Shown here piece by piece: positions 34,398-47,315 of a DNA stretch of 64,000 nt. The position numbers were made by a program, and so were the translations under genes. The first letter of the stretch is position 1. Each line of letters starts with the position of its first letter. The DNA comes from Mycobacteroides abscessus ATCC 19977 (GTDB lineage Bacteria > Actinomycetota > Actinomycetes > Mycobacteriales > Mycobacteriaceae), in assembly GCF_000069185.1 (NCBI RefSeq), contig NC_010397.1, forward strand, positions 1,426,001-1,490,000, given 5' to 3'. Below the pieces are notes generated by a model that did not search any database, was not told the DNA's origin, and saw only the letters and a list, made by a program, of their open reading frames with translations.

Positions 34398-35651
34398 GTG
34401 AGCGAGCATTTCTTGGTAACCGGCGGCGCCCGGCTGACAGGCAACGTGGCAGTGACCGGCGCCAAGAACAGCGTGCTCAAGCTGATGGCGGCAGCTCTTC
34501 TAGCCGAGGGGACCAGCACCATCACCAACTGTCCGGACATCCTGGACGTGCCGCTCATGGCTGAGGTGCTGCGCGGATTGGGCGCGACGGTCGAGTTGGA
34601 AGGCGATGTAGTCAGGATCACTTCGCCCGACGAGCCGAAGTATGACGCGGACTTCGCCGCAGTCAGGCAGTTCCGTGCCTCGGTCTGTGTCCTCGGACCT
34701 CTGGTGGGCCGATGCCGGAGGGCCAAGGTCGCGCTACCTGGCGGGGATGCGATCGGATCACGACCGCTTGATATGCATCAGGCGGGGCTGCGGCAGCTCG
34801 GCGCGGAGTGCACCATTGAGCACGGCTGCGTGGTTGCGGAGGCAAAAGCCTTACACGGAGCCGATATTCATCTTGAGTTTCCGTCGGTGGGCGCCACCGA
34901 GAACATCTTGATGGCAGCGGTGCTCGCTGACGGCGTGACGACCATCCACAACGCGGCACGTGAACCCGACGTGGTCGACCTGTGCACCATGCTGGTGCAG
35001 ATGGGGGCCGAGATCGAGGGAGCGGGAACGTCGACGCTGACAGTAACCGGTGTTTCCGCGCTTCATCCCACCGAGCATCGCGTCATTGGAGACCGAATCG
35101 TCGCTGCCACTTGGGGTCTCGCTGCGGCGATGACGCGCGGCGATGTCACGGTCACGGGCGTGGATCCGGAGCACTTGCAGTTGGTACTGCACAAGTTGCA
35201 CGATGCTGGGGCGACAGTCACGCAGAGCGACGACGGTTTCCGTGTCGTGCAGTACGAGCGCCCGAAGGCGATCAACGTCGCCACGCTGCCGTTCCCAGGA
35301 TTCCCAACTGACTTGCAGCCCATGGCAATTGGGCTAGCGGCCATAGCTGACGGCACATCCATGATCACCGAAAACGTCTTCGAGGCCCGCTTCCGTTTTG
35401 TCGAAGAGATGATGCGTTTAGGGGCCGACGCGCGAACCGATGGGCATCACGCAGTGGTTCGGGGTATCCGGCAACTGTCCAGCGCTCCGGTGTGGTCGTC
35501 GGATATTCGGGCCGGCGCGGGTCTGGTACTGGCGGGTCTAGTGGCGGACGGCGTCACAGAGGTATACGATGTGTTTCATATCGACCGCGGTTACCCGTTG
35601 TTCGTGGAGAATCTCCAGAGCTTGGGTGCCGAAGTCGAGCGGGTCAGCTAG
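34398..35651 (+). CDS. murA: UDP-N-acetylglucosamine 1-carboxyvinyltransferase
   Basis: First committed step of peptidoglycan synthesis: adds enolpyruvate from PEP to UDP-GlcNAc. 417 residues in the two-lobed EPT fold: [18 protein letters not shown] near the start, and the catalytic loop [16 protein letters not shown]. In most bacteria the loop residue after GG is the Cys that fosfomycin alkylates; here it is Asp, as in M. tuberculosis, which gives intrinsic fosfomycin resistance. [15 protein letters not shown] near the end is intact. The GTG start may be leaderless. The rRNA operon follows directly. Confidence 0.97.
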
Positions 35652-35676
35652 CGCTGACCAAGCCCCCGACCCGAAG

Positions 35677-35706
35677 TTGACTCAAGTTCATTGGACTTGG
35701 TACAGT
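35677..35706 (+). promoter_or_regulatory. rRNA promoter 1
   Basis: TTGACT, an 18-bp spacer and TACAGT. It lies 25 bp after the murA stop. The spacer begins CAAGTTCA as in the other copies. Confidence 0.85.
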
Positions 35707-35804
35707 GGTCGGGTTGCCCTGAAAGAGCGAGACCGGGACGAGGAAGCGATTCCGAAATCCCGGTCCTAGGTTGGTGCGCAGTTGACCAGCTGAAACCCCT
35801 GAGC

Positions 35805-35834
35805 GTGACTCAAGTTCATTGAATTTGATATAAC
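35805..35834 (+). promoter_or_regulatory. rRNA promoter 2
   Basis: GTGACT, an 18-bp spacer and TATAAC. Its -35 is the weakest of the five and its -10 the closest to TATAAT. Confidence 0.8.
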
Positions 35835-35933
35835 TCTCGGGCCGCTCATGAAGAGCAAAAGCCGAAATTAACGAAGCAATTCGGAAATAGCGGCGATCGG
35901 ATGGTGTGCAAGTGACCAGCCAAAACCGGGAAT

Positions 35934-35963
35934 TTGACTCAAGTTCACCGAACTTGATACGGT
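35934..35963 (+). promoter_or_regulatory. rRNA promoter 3
   Basis: TTGACT, an 18-bp spacer and TACGGT. Identical to promoter 4 through the core and the first 100 bp downstream. Confidence 0.88.
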
Positions 35964-36061
35964 TTCCAAGTCGCTCGGAAGAGCGAAAGTCGGAATTCAG
36001 GAAGAAATTCCAGAATCTCGGCGATCGGATGGTGCGCAGGTGACCAGCCAAAACCGGGAAT

Positions 36062-36091
36062 TTGACTCAAGTTCACCGAACTTGATACGGT
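36062..36091 (+). promoter_or_regulatory. rRNA promoter 4
   Basis: TTGACT, an 18-bp spacer and TACGGT; a near-perfect copy of promoter 3. Confidence 0.88.
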
Positions 36092-36189
36092 TTCCAAGTC
36101 GCTCGGAAGAGCGAAAGTCGGAATTCAGGAAGAAATTCCAGAATCTCGGCGATCGGATGGTGCGCAGGTGACCAGCCAAAACCGGGAAT

Positions 36190-36218
36190 TTGACTCAGGT
36201 TCACGAACTTGATACGGT
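36190..36218 (+). promoter_or_regulatory. rRNA promoter 5 (nearest to 16S)
   Basis: TTGACT, a 17-bp spacer (one base lost in the TTCAC-GAAC segment) and TACGGT. Its downstream leader differs from the others and runs on into the antitermination region. Confidence 0.88.
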
Positions 36219-36298
36219 TTCCGAGCCGCCCGAAAGGGCGGAGGCGAGAATAAGGGAGAAGATCCCGAATTCGCTGCCAATACAAATAAATGTGTTGC

Positions 36299-36310
36299 TT
36301 GAGAACTCAA
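36299..36310 (+). promoter_or_regulatory. Leader palindrome in the rRNA antitermination region
   Basis: TTGAGAACTCAA followed by TAGTGTGTC is a block conserved in actinobacterial rRNA leaders and associated with the boxB/boxA antitermination signals. It lies about 80 bases before mature 16S and downstream of all five promoters, so every transcript carries it. Confidence 0.6.
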
Positions 36311-36353
36311 TAGTGTGTCAGTGTTTACATAGACATTTAATTATGTCGACAAA

Positions 36354-36379
36354 CAATTCTTTTGACAGTTGTTTTGCCG
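36354..36379 (+). other. 5' arm of the pre-16S processing stem
   Basis: The stretch running from CAATTCTT to TTTTGCCG pairs with 38023-38052 beyond the 16S 3' end (CGGCAAAAC, ACTGTCA and AGAATTG as complementary blocks, with a small bulge), giving the long duplex that RNase III cuts to free pre-16S. Confidence 0.8.
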
Positions 36380-36387
36380 GGATTAAA

Positions 36388-37912
<1,525 letters not shown>

Positions 37913-38022
37913 AGCACCATTTCCCAGTCGAATGAACTAGGGAACATAAAGTAGGCATCTGTAGTGGATATCTACTTGGTGAATATGTTTTGTAAATCCT
38001 GTCCACCCCGTGGATGGGTAGT

Positions 38023-38052
38023 CGGCAAAACGTCGGACTGTCATAAGAATTG
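38023..38052 (+). other. 3' arm of the pre-16S processing stem
   Basis: Complement of 36354-36379, located in the 16S-23S spacer. The spacer (about 295 nt) has no tRNA gene, as usual in mycobacteria. Confidence 0.8.
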
Positions 38053-38134
38053 AAACGCTGGCACACTGTTGGGTCCTGAGGCAACACGTTGTGTTGTCAC
38101 CCTGCTTGGTGGTGGGGTGTGGACTTTGACTTCT

Positions 38135-38204
38135 GAATAGTGGTTGCGAGCATCTAAACATAGCCTCGCTCGTTTTCGAGTGGGGCTGGTTTTTGCAATT
38201 TTAT

Positions 38205-38207
<3 letters not shown>
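38135..38207 (+). other. 5' arm of the pre-23S processing stem
   Basis: GAATAGTGGTTGCGA (38135-38149) and TTGCAATTTTATTAG (38193-38207) pair in turn with parts of 41315-41339 beyond 23S. The two alternatives share the same 3' TCGCAA, so only one can form at a time. Confidence 0.7.
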
Positions 38208-41314
<3,107 letters not shown>

Positions 41315-41316
<2 letters not shown>

Positions 41317-41339
41317 AATAAAATCGCAACCACTATTCG
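41315..41339 (+). other. 3' arm of the pre-23S processing stem
   Basis: CTAATAAAATCGCAACCACT and the following ATTCG are complementary to the two 5' elements before 23S. They precede a 60-nt spacer to 5S. Confidence 0.7.
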
Positions 41340-41399
41340 TCGTCATTTGACGACCACACTCCACCACCAGATAACTTGTGTGTTGATCACACGATAGAG

Positions 41400-41517
41400 T
41401 TACGGCGGCCACAGCGAGAGGGAAACGCCCGGTCCCATCCCGAACCCGGAAGCTAAGCCTCTCAGCGCCGATGGTACTGTTCTCGACACGGAACGGAAGA
41501 GTAGGACACCGCCGAAC
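41400..41517 (+). rRNA. rrf: 5S ribosomal RNA
   Basis: About 118 nt; TTACGGCGGCCACAGCG at the 5' end pairs with CACCGCCGAAC at the 3' end, and GGTCCCATCCCGAACCCGGA is the conserved loop region. Closes the 16S-23S-5S operon. Confidence 0.96.
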
Positions 41518-41526
41518 ATAAATTGG

Positions 41527-41557
41527 AAATGCCCCCCAGGAAACTGGGGGGCATTTT
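41527..41557 (+). terminator. Intrinsic terminator of the rRNA operon
   Basis: A perfect 13-bp stem (AAATGCCCCCCAG with CTGGGGGGCATTT) closed by a GAAA loop and ending in TTTT, ten bases after 5S. Confidence 0.95.
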
Positions 41558-41621
41558 CATATTCTGGCTGCTAGATTTCTGAAACGGCGTCGCGGTAGAG
41601 AGCGGTAGAGATAGGAATCGT

Positions 41622-42491
41622 GTGCAGGCATTCAAGGGGCGCTTCAGGTTGAAACCGGCCGCCACCACGGTGGGTGCGGTGGTGCTTGTACTGGTCATCT
41701 ACGTGGGGTTTCTCGCCATCTATCGGATGCTGGATCATCACTCCGGTCCGGAGTCGGCCGACCTGGACCTGTCCCGGGACAACGAGACCGTGGTAGTGAT
41801 CGACCTCCAGGACCTGCGGACGGTGAACAACCGGCTGGACGCGGAGGTGGTGGTGCTGCCGGCGAAAACGACCCTCGACGCCTTCGGGCTGCTGAACGCG
41901 GATATGTCGGTGCGATTGGTGTCCTCCCTCGACTACGGCGAGCGTCATTTTCCGCGCGGCACCCTCCCCGCGGCCATGGATGACACGCTGGTCGCGACGG
42001 GTGACGCTCAGTCATGGCCGTTCGACGAATACTCGACCGGTAATCTGCGCGCAGAAGTCATGGTGGGTAATGGCGTTGGACGTCGCCCGGTGCCTGCGCG
42101 TATCGAAGTGATCGGGAGTTTGGGCGGATGGCGTGTGTCGACGGCGACGTCGCAGGCTCCCGCGGGCAAGGGCGACCAGACGACGATCCGGTTGGTGCGC
42201 GCCCGTGGCACCCTGGCATTCGATGTTGGCATCTGCCTGGTGCTGATCACACTGCCCACAATGGCGCTTATTGTGGCCATCGAGACGGTCAAGGGCAGAA
42301 AGAAGTTCCATCCACCGCTGACAACATGGTTCGGCACCATGCTGTTCGCGATTGTTCCGTTGCGGAACATCTTGCCGGGAGCGCCGCCGCCGGGGGCATG
42401 GATCGATCAGGCTCTCGTGCTGTGGGTGCTCATCGCGCTGGTGGTGGCGATGGTGCTCTACGTCGAGGCGTGGTGGAAACAGTCCGACTAA
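41622..42491 (+). CDS. DUF4436 membrane protein
   Basis: 289 residues. One N-terminal membrane helix (TTVGAVVLVLVIYVGFLAIY), an extracytoplasmic domain of about 165 residues (VVVIDLQDLRTVNNRLDAEV, WPFDEYSTGNLRAEVMV, RIEVIGSLGGWRVS), then three closely packed C-terminal helices (FDVGICLVLITLPTMALIV, TTWFGTMLFAIVPLRNILPG, ALVLWVLIALVVAMVLYVEA). This is the DUF4436 layout, common in mycobacteria with no known function. GTG start. Its end overlaps the convergent cyclase gene by four bases. Confidence 0.8.
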   Translation: MQAFKGRFRLKPAATTVGAVVLVLVIYVGFLAIYRMLDHHSGPESADLDLSRDNETVVVIDLQDLRTVNNRLDAEVVVLPAKTTLDAFGLLNADMSVRLVSSLDYGERHFPRGTLPAAMDDTLVATGDAQSWPFDEYSTGNLRAEVMVGNGVGRRPVPARIEVIGSLGGWRVSTATSQAPAGKGDQTTIRLVRARGTLAFDVGICLVLITLPTMALIVAIETVKGRKKFHPPLTTWFGTMLFAIVPLRNILPGAPPPGAWIDQALVLWVLIALVVAMVLYVEAWWKQSD

Positions 42492-44095
42492 ACAGGCACC
42501 GCGAGTTCGGTGGGTTCGGTGCGTCCGCGCAGCGTCACCGTATCGCCGGAACGCCAATGCAGGGCTTCACGATGGTGTGCGCGCAGCACGGTGTCGAGTG
42601 AGGCCACCAGGTGTCCGGGCACCGTCTTGGACAGTTCGCAGAGTCGGGCAGCCTCATTGACCGGATCTCCGATGACGGTGTACTCGAAGCGGTCATGAGC
42701 GCCGATGTTTCCCGCTACGGCCTGTCCGGAGGCGACTCCGATTCCGGCCTGACATTCGGGCACCTCGGTACGGAGACGGCGGGCAATGGCGCGTGCGGCG
42801 GCAAGGGCTTGGCTCTCGGGGCGGTCCTGCCGGACCGGTGCGCCGAACACCGCGAGGGTCGCATCACCTTCGAACTTGTTGACCATGCCTTCGTATCGGT
42901 CGATCTCTTCGACGACGACGGTAAAGAACCGGTTGAGCAGCGCGACGACCTCGACTGCGGGGCGGGTCGCCGCGAGGCGGGTTGAACCGACAATATCGGC
43001 GAAAAGCACTGCGATATGGCGTTCTTCGCCCCCAAGCTCGGGCTGTTGCTGCTCGGCGGCCGCCGCTACCTCGCGACCCACATGCTTGCCGAAGAGGTCC
43101 CTGACCCGCTCTCGTTCGCGCAGGCCCTCCACCATGGTGTTGAAACCGGCCTGCAGCTCGCCGAGCTCGGTGCCGTCGTAGACGACGAGATCGATGTCGA
43201 GGTCATTTTGGGCGACCCGCTTGATCGCGGTCTGGACTTCCTTCACCGGCGTAGCCATCAACCATGACGCGATCCAGATCAGGATGAGCCCGAAAGACGG
43301 AATCGCGCCGGCGATGATGATCACCGCCACCGCGAGCTGGCTCACCGTGAGGTTGTGTAGTACCAGGGCGCCGATGCCGGTGATCACGATGCCCGCCGCG
43401 GGCACTCCGGATCCCAGCATCCAGGCAAGCACCGTCCGCACCATCACCCCCGAAGCCAGCCTGCGTCGGCGATAGCCTGCCTCGAGCGCGCGTGCGGCGA
43501 CGGGTCGCATCGCGAACTCGGTGAACAGATAGTTGGCGGCGCAGACCACCGCGCCACTGAAGCCGACGGCGAAGAAGATCTTGGGGATGTACATGGGGTC
43601 ATAGAGCCCGTAAAGCAGCGTGAATAACGCCACGCCACCTGCCCACAACACCGACTGTATGACGGTGAGACGCCACGGCACAGCGAAGGCGTTGCGCTGG
43701 TCGGCCTTGGTGGGTGGGCGCTCGTCCAATGCCCACCGCACTGCTTTGAAGATGCGCCGGGTGCCCCAGACGGCGCCGATGAGGACGGCGAGGGCGATGT
43801 AGACGGGGACTATGACGAAGTTGACCCAGGCCGGTGCGTCGAAGACGTTGGGGGTGGGGAACGCCACCGTCACTAGCAAAATCACCACGCCGATCCCGAT
43901 GAGATTGGCGGCCACCACAAACACGGTCAGGATCAGCTGGATTCGGATCCGCTGGATGAATGTGCTCTCGTCGGCCGTCCCGAGCAGCCAGGAACCGTAG
44001 CCATTGCCGGTGTTGATGTTTCCGGTCTGTCCTGTAATCGCGCCCAACGCACGGCCCACCCGCCGCGACACTGCGCGAATCGACTCGTTTGCCAT
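42488..44095 (-). CDS. Membrane-bound class III adenylate cyclase with HAMP domain
   Basis: Makes cAMP from ATP. 535 residues: six N-terminal membrane helices, a HAMP linker ([20 protein letters not shown] to about 345), then the cyclase domain with the metal-binding Asp in [14 protein letters not shown], the second Asp and substrate Lys in [15 protein letters not shown], and the transition-state Asn in [14 protein letters not shown]. It corresponds to the M. tuberculosis Rv1318c-Rv1320c set, where three paralogues stand; only one is seen here. Confidence 0.93.
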   Translation of the reverse strand: MANESIRAVSRRVGRALGAITGQTGNINTGNGYGSWLLGTADESTFIQRIRIQLILTVFVVAANLIGIGVVILLVTVAFPTPNVFDAPAWVNFVIVPVYIALAVLIGAVWGTRRIFKAVRWALDERPPTKADQRNAFAVPWRLTVIQSVLWAGGVALFTLLYGLYDPMYIPKIFFAVGFSGAVVCAANYLFTEFAMRPVAARALEAGYRRRRLASGVMVRTVLAWMLGSGVPAAGIVITGIGALVLHNLTVSQLAVAVIIIAGAIPSFGLILIWIASWLMATPVKEVQTAIKRVAQNDLDIDLVVYDGTELGELQAGFNTMVEGLRERERVRDLFGKHVGREVAAAAEQQQPELGGEERHIAVLFADIVGSTRLAATRPAVEVVALLNRFFTVVVEEIDRYEGMVNKFEGDATLAVFGAPVRQDRPESQALAAARAIARRLRTEVPECQAGIGVASGQAVAGNIGAHDRFEYTVIGDPVNEAARLCELSKTVPGHLVASLDTVLRAHHREALHWRSGDTVTLRGRTEPTELAVPV

Positions 44096-44097
44096 AG

Positions 44098-44125
44098 TTG
44101 TTGCCAGCCTAACGCCCTATACAGT
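44098..44125 (+). promoter_or_regulatory. Candidate leaderless nucS promoter
   Basis: TTGTTG and TACAGT are 16 bp apart, and the last -10 base is seven bases before the nucS GTG, which puts the expected transcription start on the start codon. No ribosome site is present. Confidence 0.45.
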
Positions 44126-44131
44126 GGGCCG

Positions 44132-44830
44132 GTGCGTCTCGTCGTTGCTCAGTGCACCGTTAATTATGTTGGCCGGCTGACCGCCCACCTGCCATCTGCC
44201 AAAAGGCTCTTGCTCATCAAGGCCGACGGCTCGGTGAGCGTGCATGCCGATGACCGCGCGTACAAGCCGCTGAACTGGATGAGTCCGCCATGCTGGCTCA
44301 CCGAAACCGAGGGTGAAGGTGGCGATGACACCTCGGAATCGGGTGCACCGACCGTCTGGGTGGTGGAAAACAAGGCGGGCGAGCAGCTGCGGATCACGAT
44401 CGAGAGCATCGAGCACGACTCCGCGCATGAGCTTGGCGTAGACCCGGGCCTCGTCAAGGACGGCGTCGAGGCGCATCTGCAGGAGTTGCTCGCCGAGCAC
44501 GTCGCGCTGCTCGGCGACGGATACACCCTGGTGCGTCGTGAGTACATGACACCGATCGGTCCGGTGGACCTGCTGTGCCGCGACGCCGACGGTGCGACGG
44601 TGGCGGTGGAGATCAAGCGCCGCGGCGAGATCGACGGAGTCGAGCAGCTGACCCGCTACCTCGAACTACTGAATCGCGACACCACGCTGGCGCCGGTGGC
44701 CGGAGTCTTTGCGGCGCAGCAGATCAAGCCACAGGCTCGTACGCTTGCCGAAGACCGTGGGATCCGGTGCCTCACACTGGATTACGACGCTATGCGGGGA
44801 ATGGACTCGGACGAGTTCCGATTGTTCTGA
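44132..44830 (+). CDS. nucS: Mismatch-specific endonuclease NucS (EndoMS)
   Basis: Central enzyme of the non-canonical mismatch repair of actinobacteria, which lack MutS/MutL; it cuts both strands at mismatches with help from the beta clamp. 232 residues: N-terminal DNA-binding domain ([16 protein letters not shown]), linker, and the RecB-type nuclease domain with [12 protein letters not shown] and [20 protein letters not shown] (the D-ExK metal site). The C-terminus MDSEFRLF-like tail ([10 protein letters not shown]) fits the clamp-binding end. Divergent from the cyclase gene. Confidence 0.95.
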   Translation: MRLVVAQCTVNYVGRLTAHLPSAKRLLLIKADGSVSVHADDRAYKPLNWMSPPCWLTETEGEGGDDTSESGAPTVWVVENKAGEQLRITIESIEHDSAHELGVDPGLVKDGVEAHLQELLAEHVALLGDGYTLVRREYMTPIGPVDLLCRDADGATVAVEIKRRGEIDGVEQLTRYLELLNRDTTLAPVAGVFAAQQIKPQARTLAEDRGIRCLTLDYDAMRGMDSDEFRLF

Positions 44831-44831
44831 C

Positions 44832-45137
44832 ATGGTTCGTCACGGAAAGCGTCGTCAACCGCGCCGAGAGGTCCCGGCGGCGCTGTCGATCGGCGGTGAC
44901 CAGGTGGAGCAGGGTGTCGATGGCTTCGACTATCACGTCCGTCGCATCGCGGCAGCGCGCGCCGTCAAGGTGTACCGCTGCCCTGGCTGCGATCACGAAA
45001 TCGCGATCGGGGTCGCACACGTGGTGGTGTGGCCCGCCGAGGGCAATCCGGAAAGCGGGATGGAAGACCGCCGACACTGGCATACGCCGTGCTGGGGTAA
45101 CCGCGCGAATCGCAGTCCGACGCGCAGATGGAGCTGA
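44832..45137 (+). CDS. Small zinc-ribbon-like protein
   Basis: 101 residues, starting one base after the nucS stop, so co-transcribed with it. The N-terminus is basic (VRHGKRRQPRREVPAAL). The core has YRCPGCDHEIAIGVAHVVVW, and then RRHWHTPCWG, giving C-x-x-C plus H and C as likely zinc ligands. Homologues beside nucS exist in other mycobacteria under an ATP/GTP-binding label for which I see no motif. Role unknown; nucleic-acid binding is plausible. Confidence 0.8.
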   Translation: MVRHGKRRQPRREVPAALSIGGDQVEQGVDGFDYHVRRIAAARAVKVYRCPGCDHEIAIGVAHVVVWPAEGNPESGMEDRRHWHTPCWGNRANRSPTRRWS

Positions 45138-45143
45138 CGGGAG

Positions 45144-45617
45144 CTAGTGCGACTCGGTCGGCTGAACGAGCTCGATGAGCACCCCGCCGGTGTCCTTGGG
45201 GTGCAGGAAGTTGATCCGCGAATTAGCGGTGCCGATGCGCGGCTCGTCATACAGAACCCGCACACCCGCGGCACGCAGCTGATCGGTCAGTGCATCGATA
45301 TCGGTGACCCGGTAGGCCAGCTGCTGCAGGCCCGGTCCCTTGGTGTCCAGAAACTTGCCGATGGGGGAGGACGCGTGCAGCGGTGACATCAGCTGAATCT
45401 GAGCGCTGCCGGGCTCGGCCCCGGGAAAGGACAGCATGGCCTCACGCACACCCTGGCCTTCGTTGATCTCCTCGTGCACCAGGATCATGCCCAGGTGCTC
45501 GTGGTACCACTCGATTGCCACGTCGAGGTCGGGCACGGCGATACCGACGTGGTCGATGGCGGTCACCAGCCCGGTCGATAGGATCGCGGGTACATCAAGA
45601 GGAGACGAAGTCGTCAT
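45144..45617 (-). CDS. mce: Methylmalonyl-CoA epimerase
   Basis: Interconverts (R)- and (S)-methylmalonyl-CoA in propionate use. 157 residues of the VOC fold in two halves: AIDHVGIAVPDLDVAIEWYH with the first metal His, QIQLMSPLHASSPIGKFLD, LQQLAYRVTDIDALTDQLR with conserved Gln, and FLHPKDTGGVLIELVQ with the metal Glu. The ATG at 45617 is chosen; the 34 residues before it run into the fadA4 promoter. It is convergent with the zinc-ribbon gene and corresponds to Rv1322A. Confidence 0.93.
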   Translation of the reverse strand: MTTSSPLDVPAILSTGLVTAIDHVGIAVPDLDVAIEWYHEHLGMILVHEEINEGQGVREAMLSFPGAEPGSAQIQLMSPLHASSPIGKFLDTKGPGLQQLAYRVTDIDALTDQLRAAGVRVLYDEPRIGTANSRINFLHPKDTGGVLIELVQPTESH

Positions 45618-45679
45618 AACGCAACGGTAACCCGTTCCAGAAAACGGCGTCCAATCAAGAAAGTTACGGAAGGACTCCC

Positions 45680-46867
45680 ATGGCCGCGACAAATAGGTCC
45701 GTAATAGTTGCTGGAGCACGTACGCCGGTTGGCCGGTTCCAGGGATCCCTGAAGGACTTTTCCGGTGCCCAGCTCGGTGGCATCGCCATCGCGGGCGCCC
45801 TGGCGAAGGCGGGCGTGGCCCCGAGCGCAGTGGATTACGTGATCATGGGGCAGGTGCTCACCGCCGGTGCGGGGCAGATGCCTGCACGTCAGGCGGCGGT
45901 TGCCGGTGGGATCGGCATGGACGTCCCGGCGCTCACCATCAACAAGGTGTGCCTTTCCGGTGTGGATGCCATCGCCCTTGCTGACCAGCTGATTCGGGCC
46001 GGCGAGTTCGAGGTGGTGGTCGCCGGTGGGCAGGAATCCATGACCAACGCACCCCACCTGCTGCCCAAGAGCCGCGCGGGGTTCAAGTATGGGGACGTGA
46101 CGCTTATCGATCACATGGCGTTCGACGGCCTGCATGACGCGTTCACCGATCAGGCCATGGGCTTGCTGACCGAGCAGCGCAACGCCTCCGACAAATTCAC
46201 CCGTGAGGAGCAGGACGAATTCGCGGCTCGTTCGCATCAGAATGCGGCCCGCGGATGGAAGGACGGCGCCTTCGCCGACGAGGTGGTCCCGGTGCGGATT
46301 CCGCAGCGCAAGGGCGATCCGATCGAGTTCGCCGAGGATGAGGGCATCCGGGCCGACACCACGGCTGCCTCGCTGGCCGGGCTGCGTCCGGCGTTCAGCA
46401 AGGACGGGACCATCACTGCCGGGTCGTCGTCGCCGATCTCCGACGGTGCCTGCGCCGTCGTCGTGATGAGCAAAGAGCGCGCGGAGCGCGAGGGGCTGGA
46501 ATGGCTCGCCGAGATCGGCGCGCACGGTGTTGTCGCCGGCCCCGACTCCAGCCTGCAGCTGCAGCCCGCCAACGCTATTCGCAAGGCATGCGAGCGGGAA
46601 GGGATTTCGCCGGAGCAGCTTGACCTGGTGGAGATCAACGAGGCTTTCGCGCTGGTGGGCCTGGCCTCGATCAAGGACTTGGGCATTGATCCGGAAAAGG
46701 TCAATGTCAACGGTGGTGCGATCGCGATCGGTCACCCCATCGGAATGTCGGGTGCCCGGATCACGCTGCATCTGGCGCAAGAGCTCAAGCGCCGTGGCGG
46801 CGGCATCGGCGTGGCGGCCTTGTGTGGCGGCGGTGGTCAGGGTGATGCCCTGATCGTCCGGGTGTGA
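45680..46867 (+). CDS. fadA4: Acetyl-CoA acetyltransferase (thiolase)
   Basis: Condenses two acetyl-CoA to acetoacetyl-CoA or runs the reverse cleavage. 395 residues; the nucleophilic Cys lies in [13 protein letters not shown], the His in [16 protein letters not shown] and the second Cys in [14 protein letters not shown], with NEAFAL before them: the complete thiolase active site. The start has CGGAAGGA upstream. It corresponds to Rv1323 and is divergent from methylmalonyl-CoA epimerase. Confidence 0.96.
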   Translation: MAATNRSVIVAGARTPVGRFQGSLKDFSGAQLGGIAIAGALAKAGVAPSAVDYVIMGQVLTAGAGQMPARQAAVAGGIGMDVPALTINKVCLSGVDAIALADQLIRAGEFEVVVAGGQESMTNAPHLLPKSRAGFKYGDVTLIDHMAFDGLHDAFTDQAMGLLTEQRNASDKFTREEQDEFAARSHQNAARGWKDGAFADEVVPVRIPQRKGDPIEFAEDEGIRADTTAASLAGLRPAFSKDGTITAGSSSPISDGACAVVVMSKERAEREGLEWLAEIGAHGVVAGPDSSLQLQPANAIRKACEREGISPEQLDLVEINEAFALVGLASIKDLGIDPEKVNVNGGAIAIGHPIGMSGARITLHLAQELKRRGGGIGVAALCGGGGQGDALIVRV

Positions 46868-46928
46868 TTTACGACGTGTTGTAGTAGATAGGCATTGCGC
46901 CGGGCACCGCATCGGGCAGACTGAGGGC

Positions 46929-47282
46929 ATGACACAGCTTTTCGACCTGCGGAGCACTGCAAGCAGGTTCCGCACCGTTGCGTTGCTCGAGGCCGTGAGT
47001 TGGGCGGGGCTGCTCACCGGGATGTTCTTCAAGTACGTGCCGGATCCGGGCAACGAGATCGGCGTGAAGGTCTTTGGCTGGATCCACGGGATCATCTTCA
47101 TCGCGTATTTGGTGGTCGCTTTCCTGGCGGGGCGCGAGTACCGCTGGAAGCCACTTACCTGGTTGCTCGCACTGTTAGCTGGCGTTGCCCCATTGTGCAG
47201 TGTGATCTTTGTCATATGGGCCGACAAGGCTGGCAAGTTGCCGATCGCCGGCACTGCGGCGGCCGGTGACCCGGCGCCGTAG
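46929..47282 (+). CDS. DUF3817 membrane protein
   Basis: 117 residues with three membrane helices: ALLEAVSWAGLLTGMFFKY, VFGWIHGIIFIAYLVVAFLA and LTWLLALLAGVAPLCSVIFV. The pairing E-x-x-S-W in helix 1 and G-x-x-H-G in helix 2 is the DUF3817/YdzA hallmark. Function unknown. 61 bases after fadA4 and 33 before the thioredoxin-like gene. Confidence 0.8.
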   Translation: MTQLFDLRSTASRFRTVALLEAVSWAGLLTGMFFKYVPDPGNEIGVKVFGWIHGIIFIAYLVVAFLAGREYRWKPLTWLLALLAGVAPLCSVIFVIWADKAGKLPIAGTAAAGDPAP

Positions 47283-47315
47283 TGCCGGCGCACGCGCCGT
47301 GACAGACTGGAGGGC

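Larger units (their letters stand above)
35677..36270 (+). repeat. Tandem array of five promoter-leader modules before the rRNA genes
   Basis: Five -35 boxes begin at 35677, 35805, 35934, 36062 and 36190, a period of 128-129 bp. Each module has the promoter, a short leader hairpin, a second A/T-rich hairpin and the stretch GATCGGATGGTGCGCAGGTG or a variant of it before the next promoter. Modules 3 and 4 are nearly identical over their full length; 1 and 2 have diverged most. The array occupies almost the whole murA-16S gap up to the boxed leader element, and no ORF in it looks real. Confidence 0.93.

Noticed and set aside
35677..36270. CRISPR array
   Set aside because: The period of 128 bp has no short repeat and unique spacer pattern; the repeat covers the whole unit and there are no cas genes.
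35644..36310. Overlapping minus-strand frames of 60-135 codons in the promoter array
   Set aside because: Their near-identical translations only reflect the 128-bp DNA repeat; the repeated unit is explained by promoters and leader hairpins.
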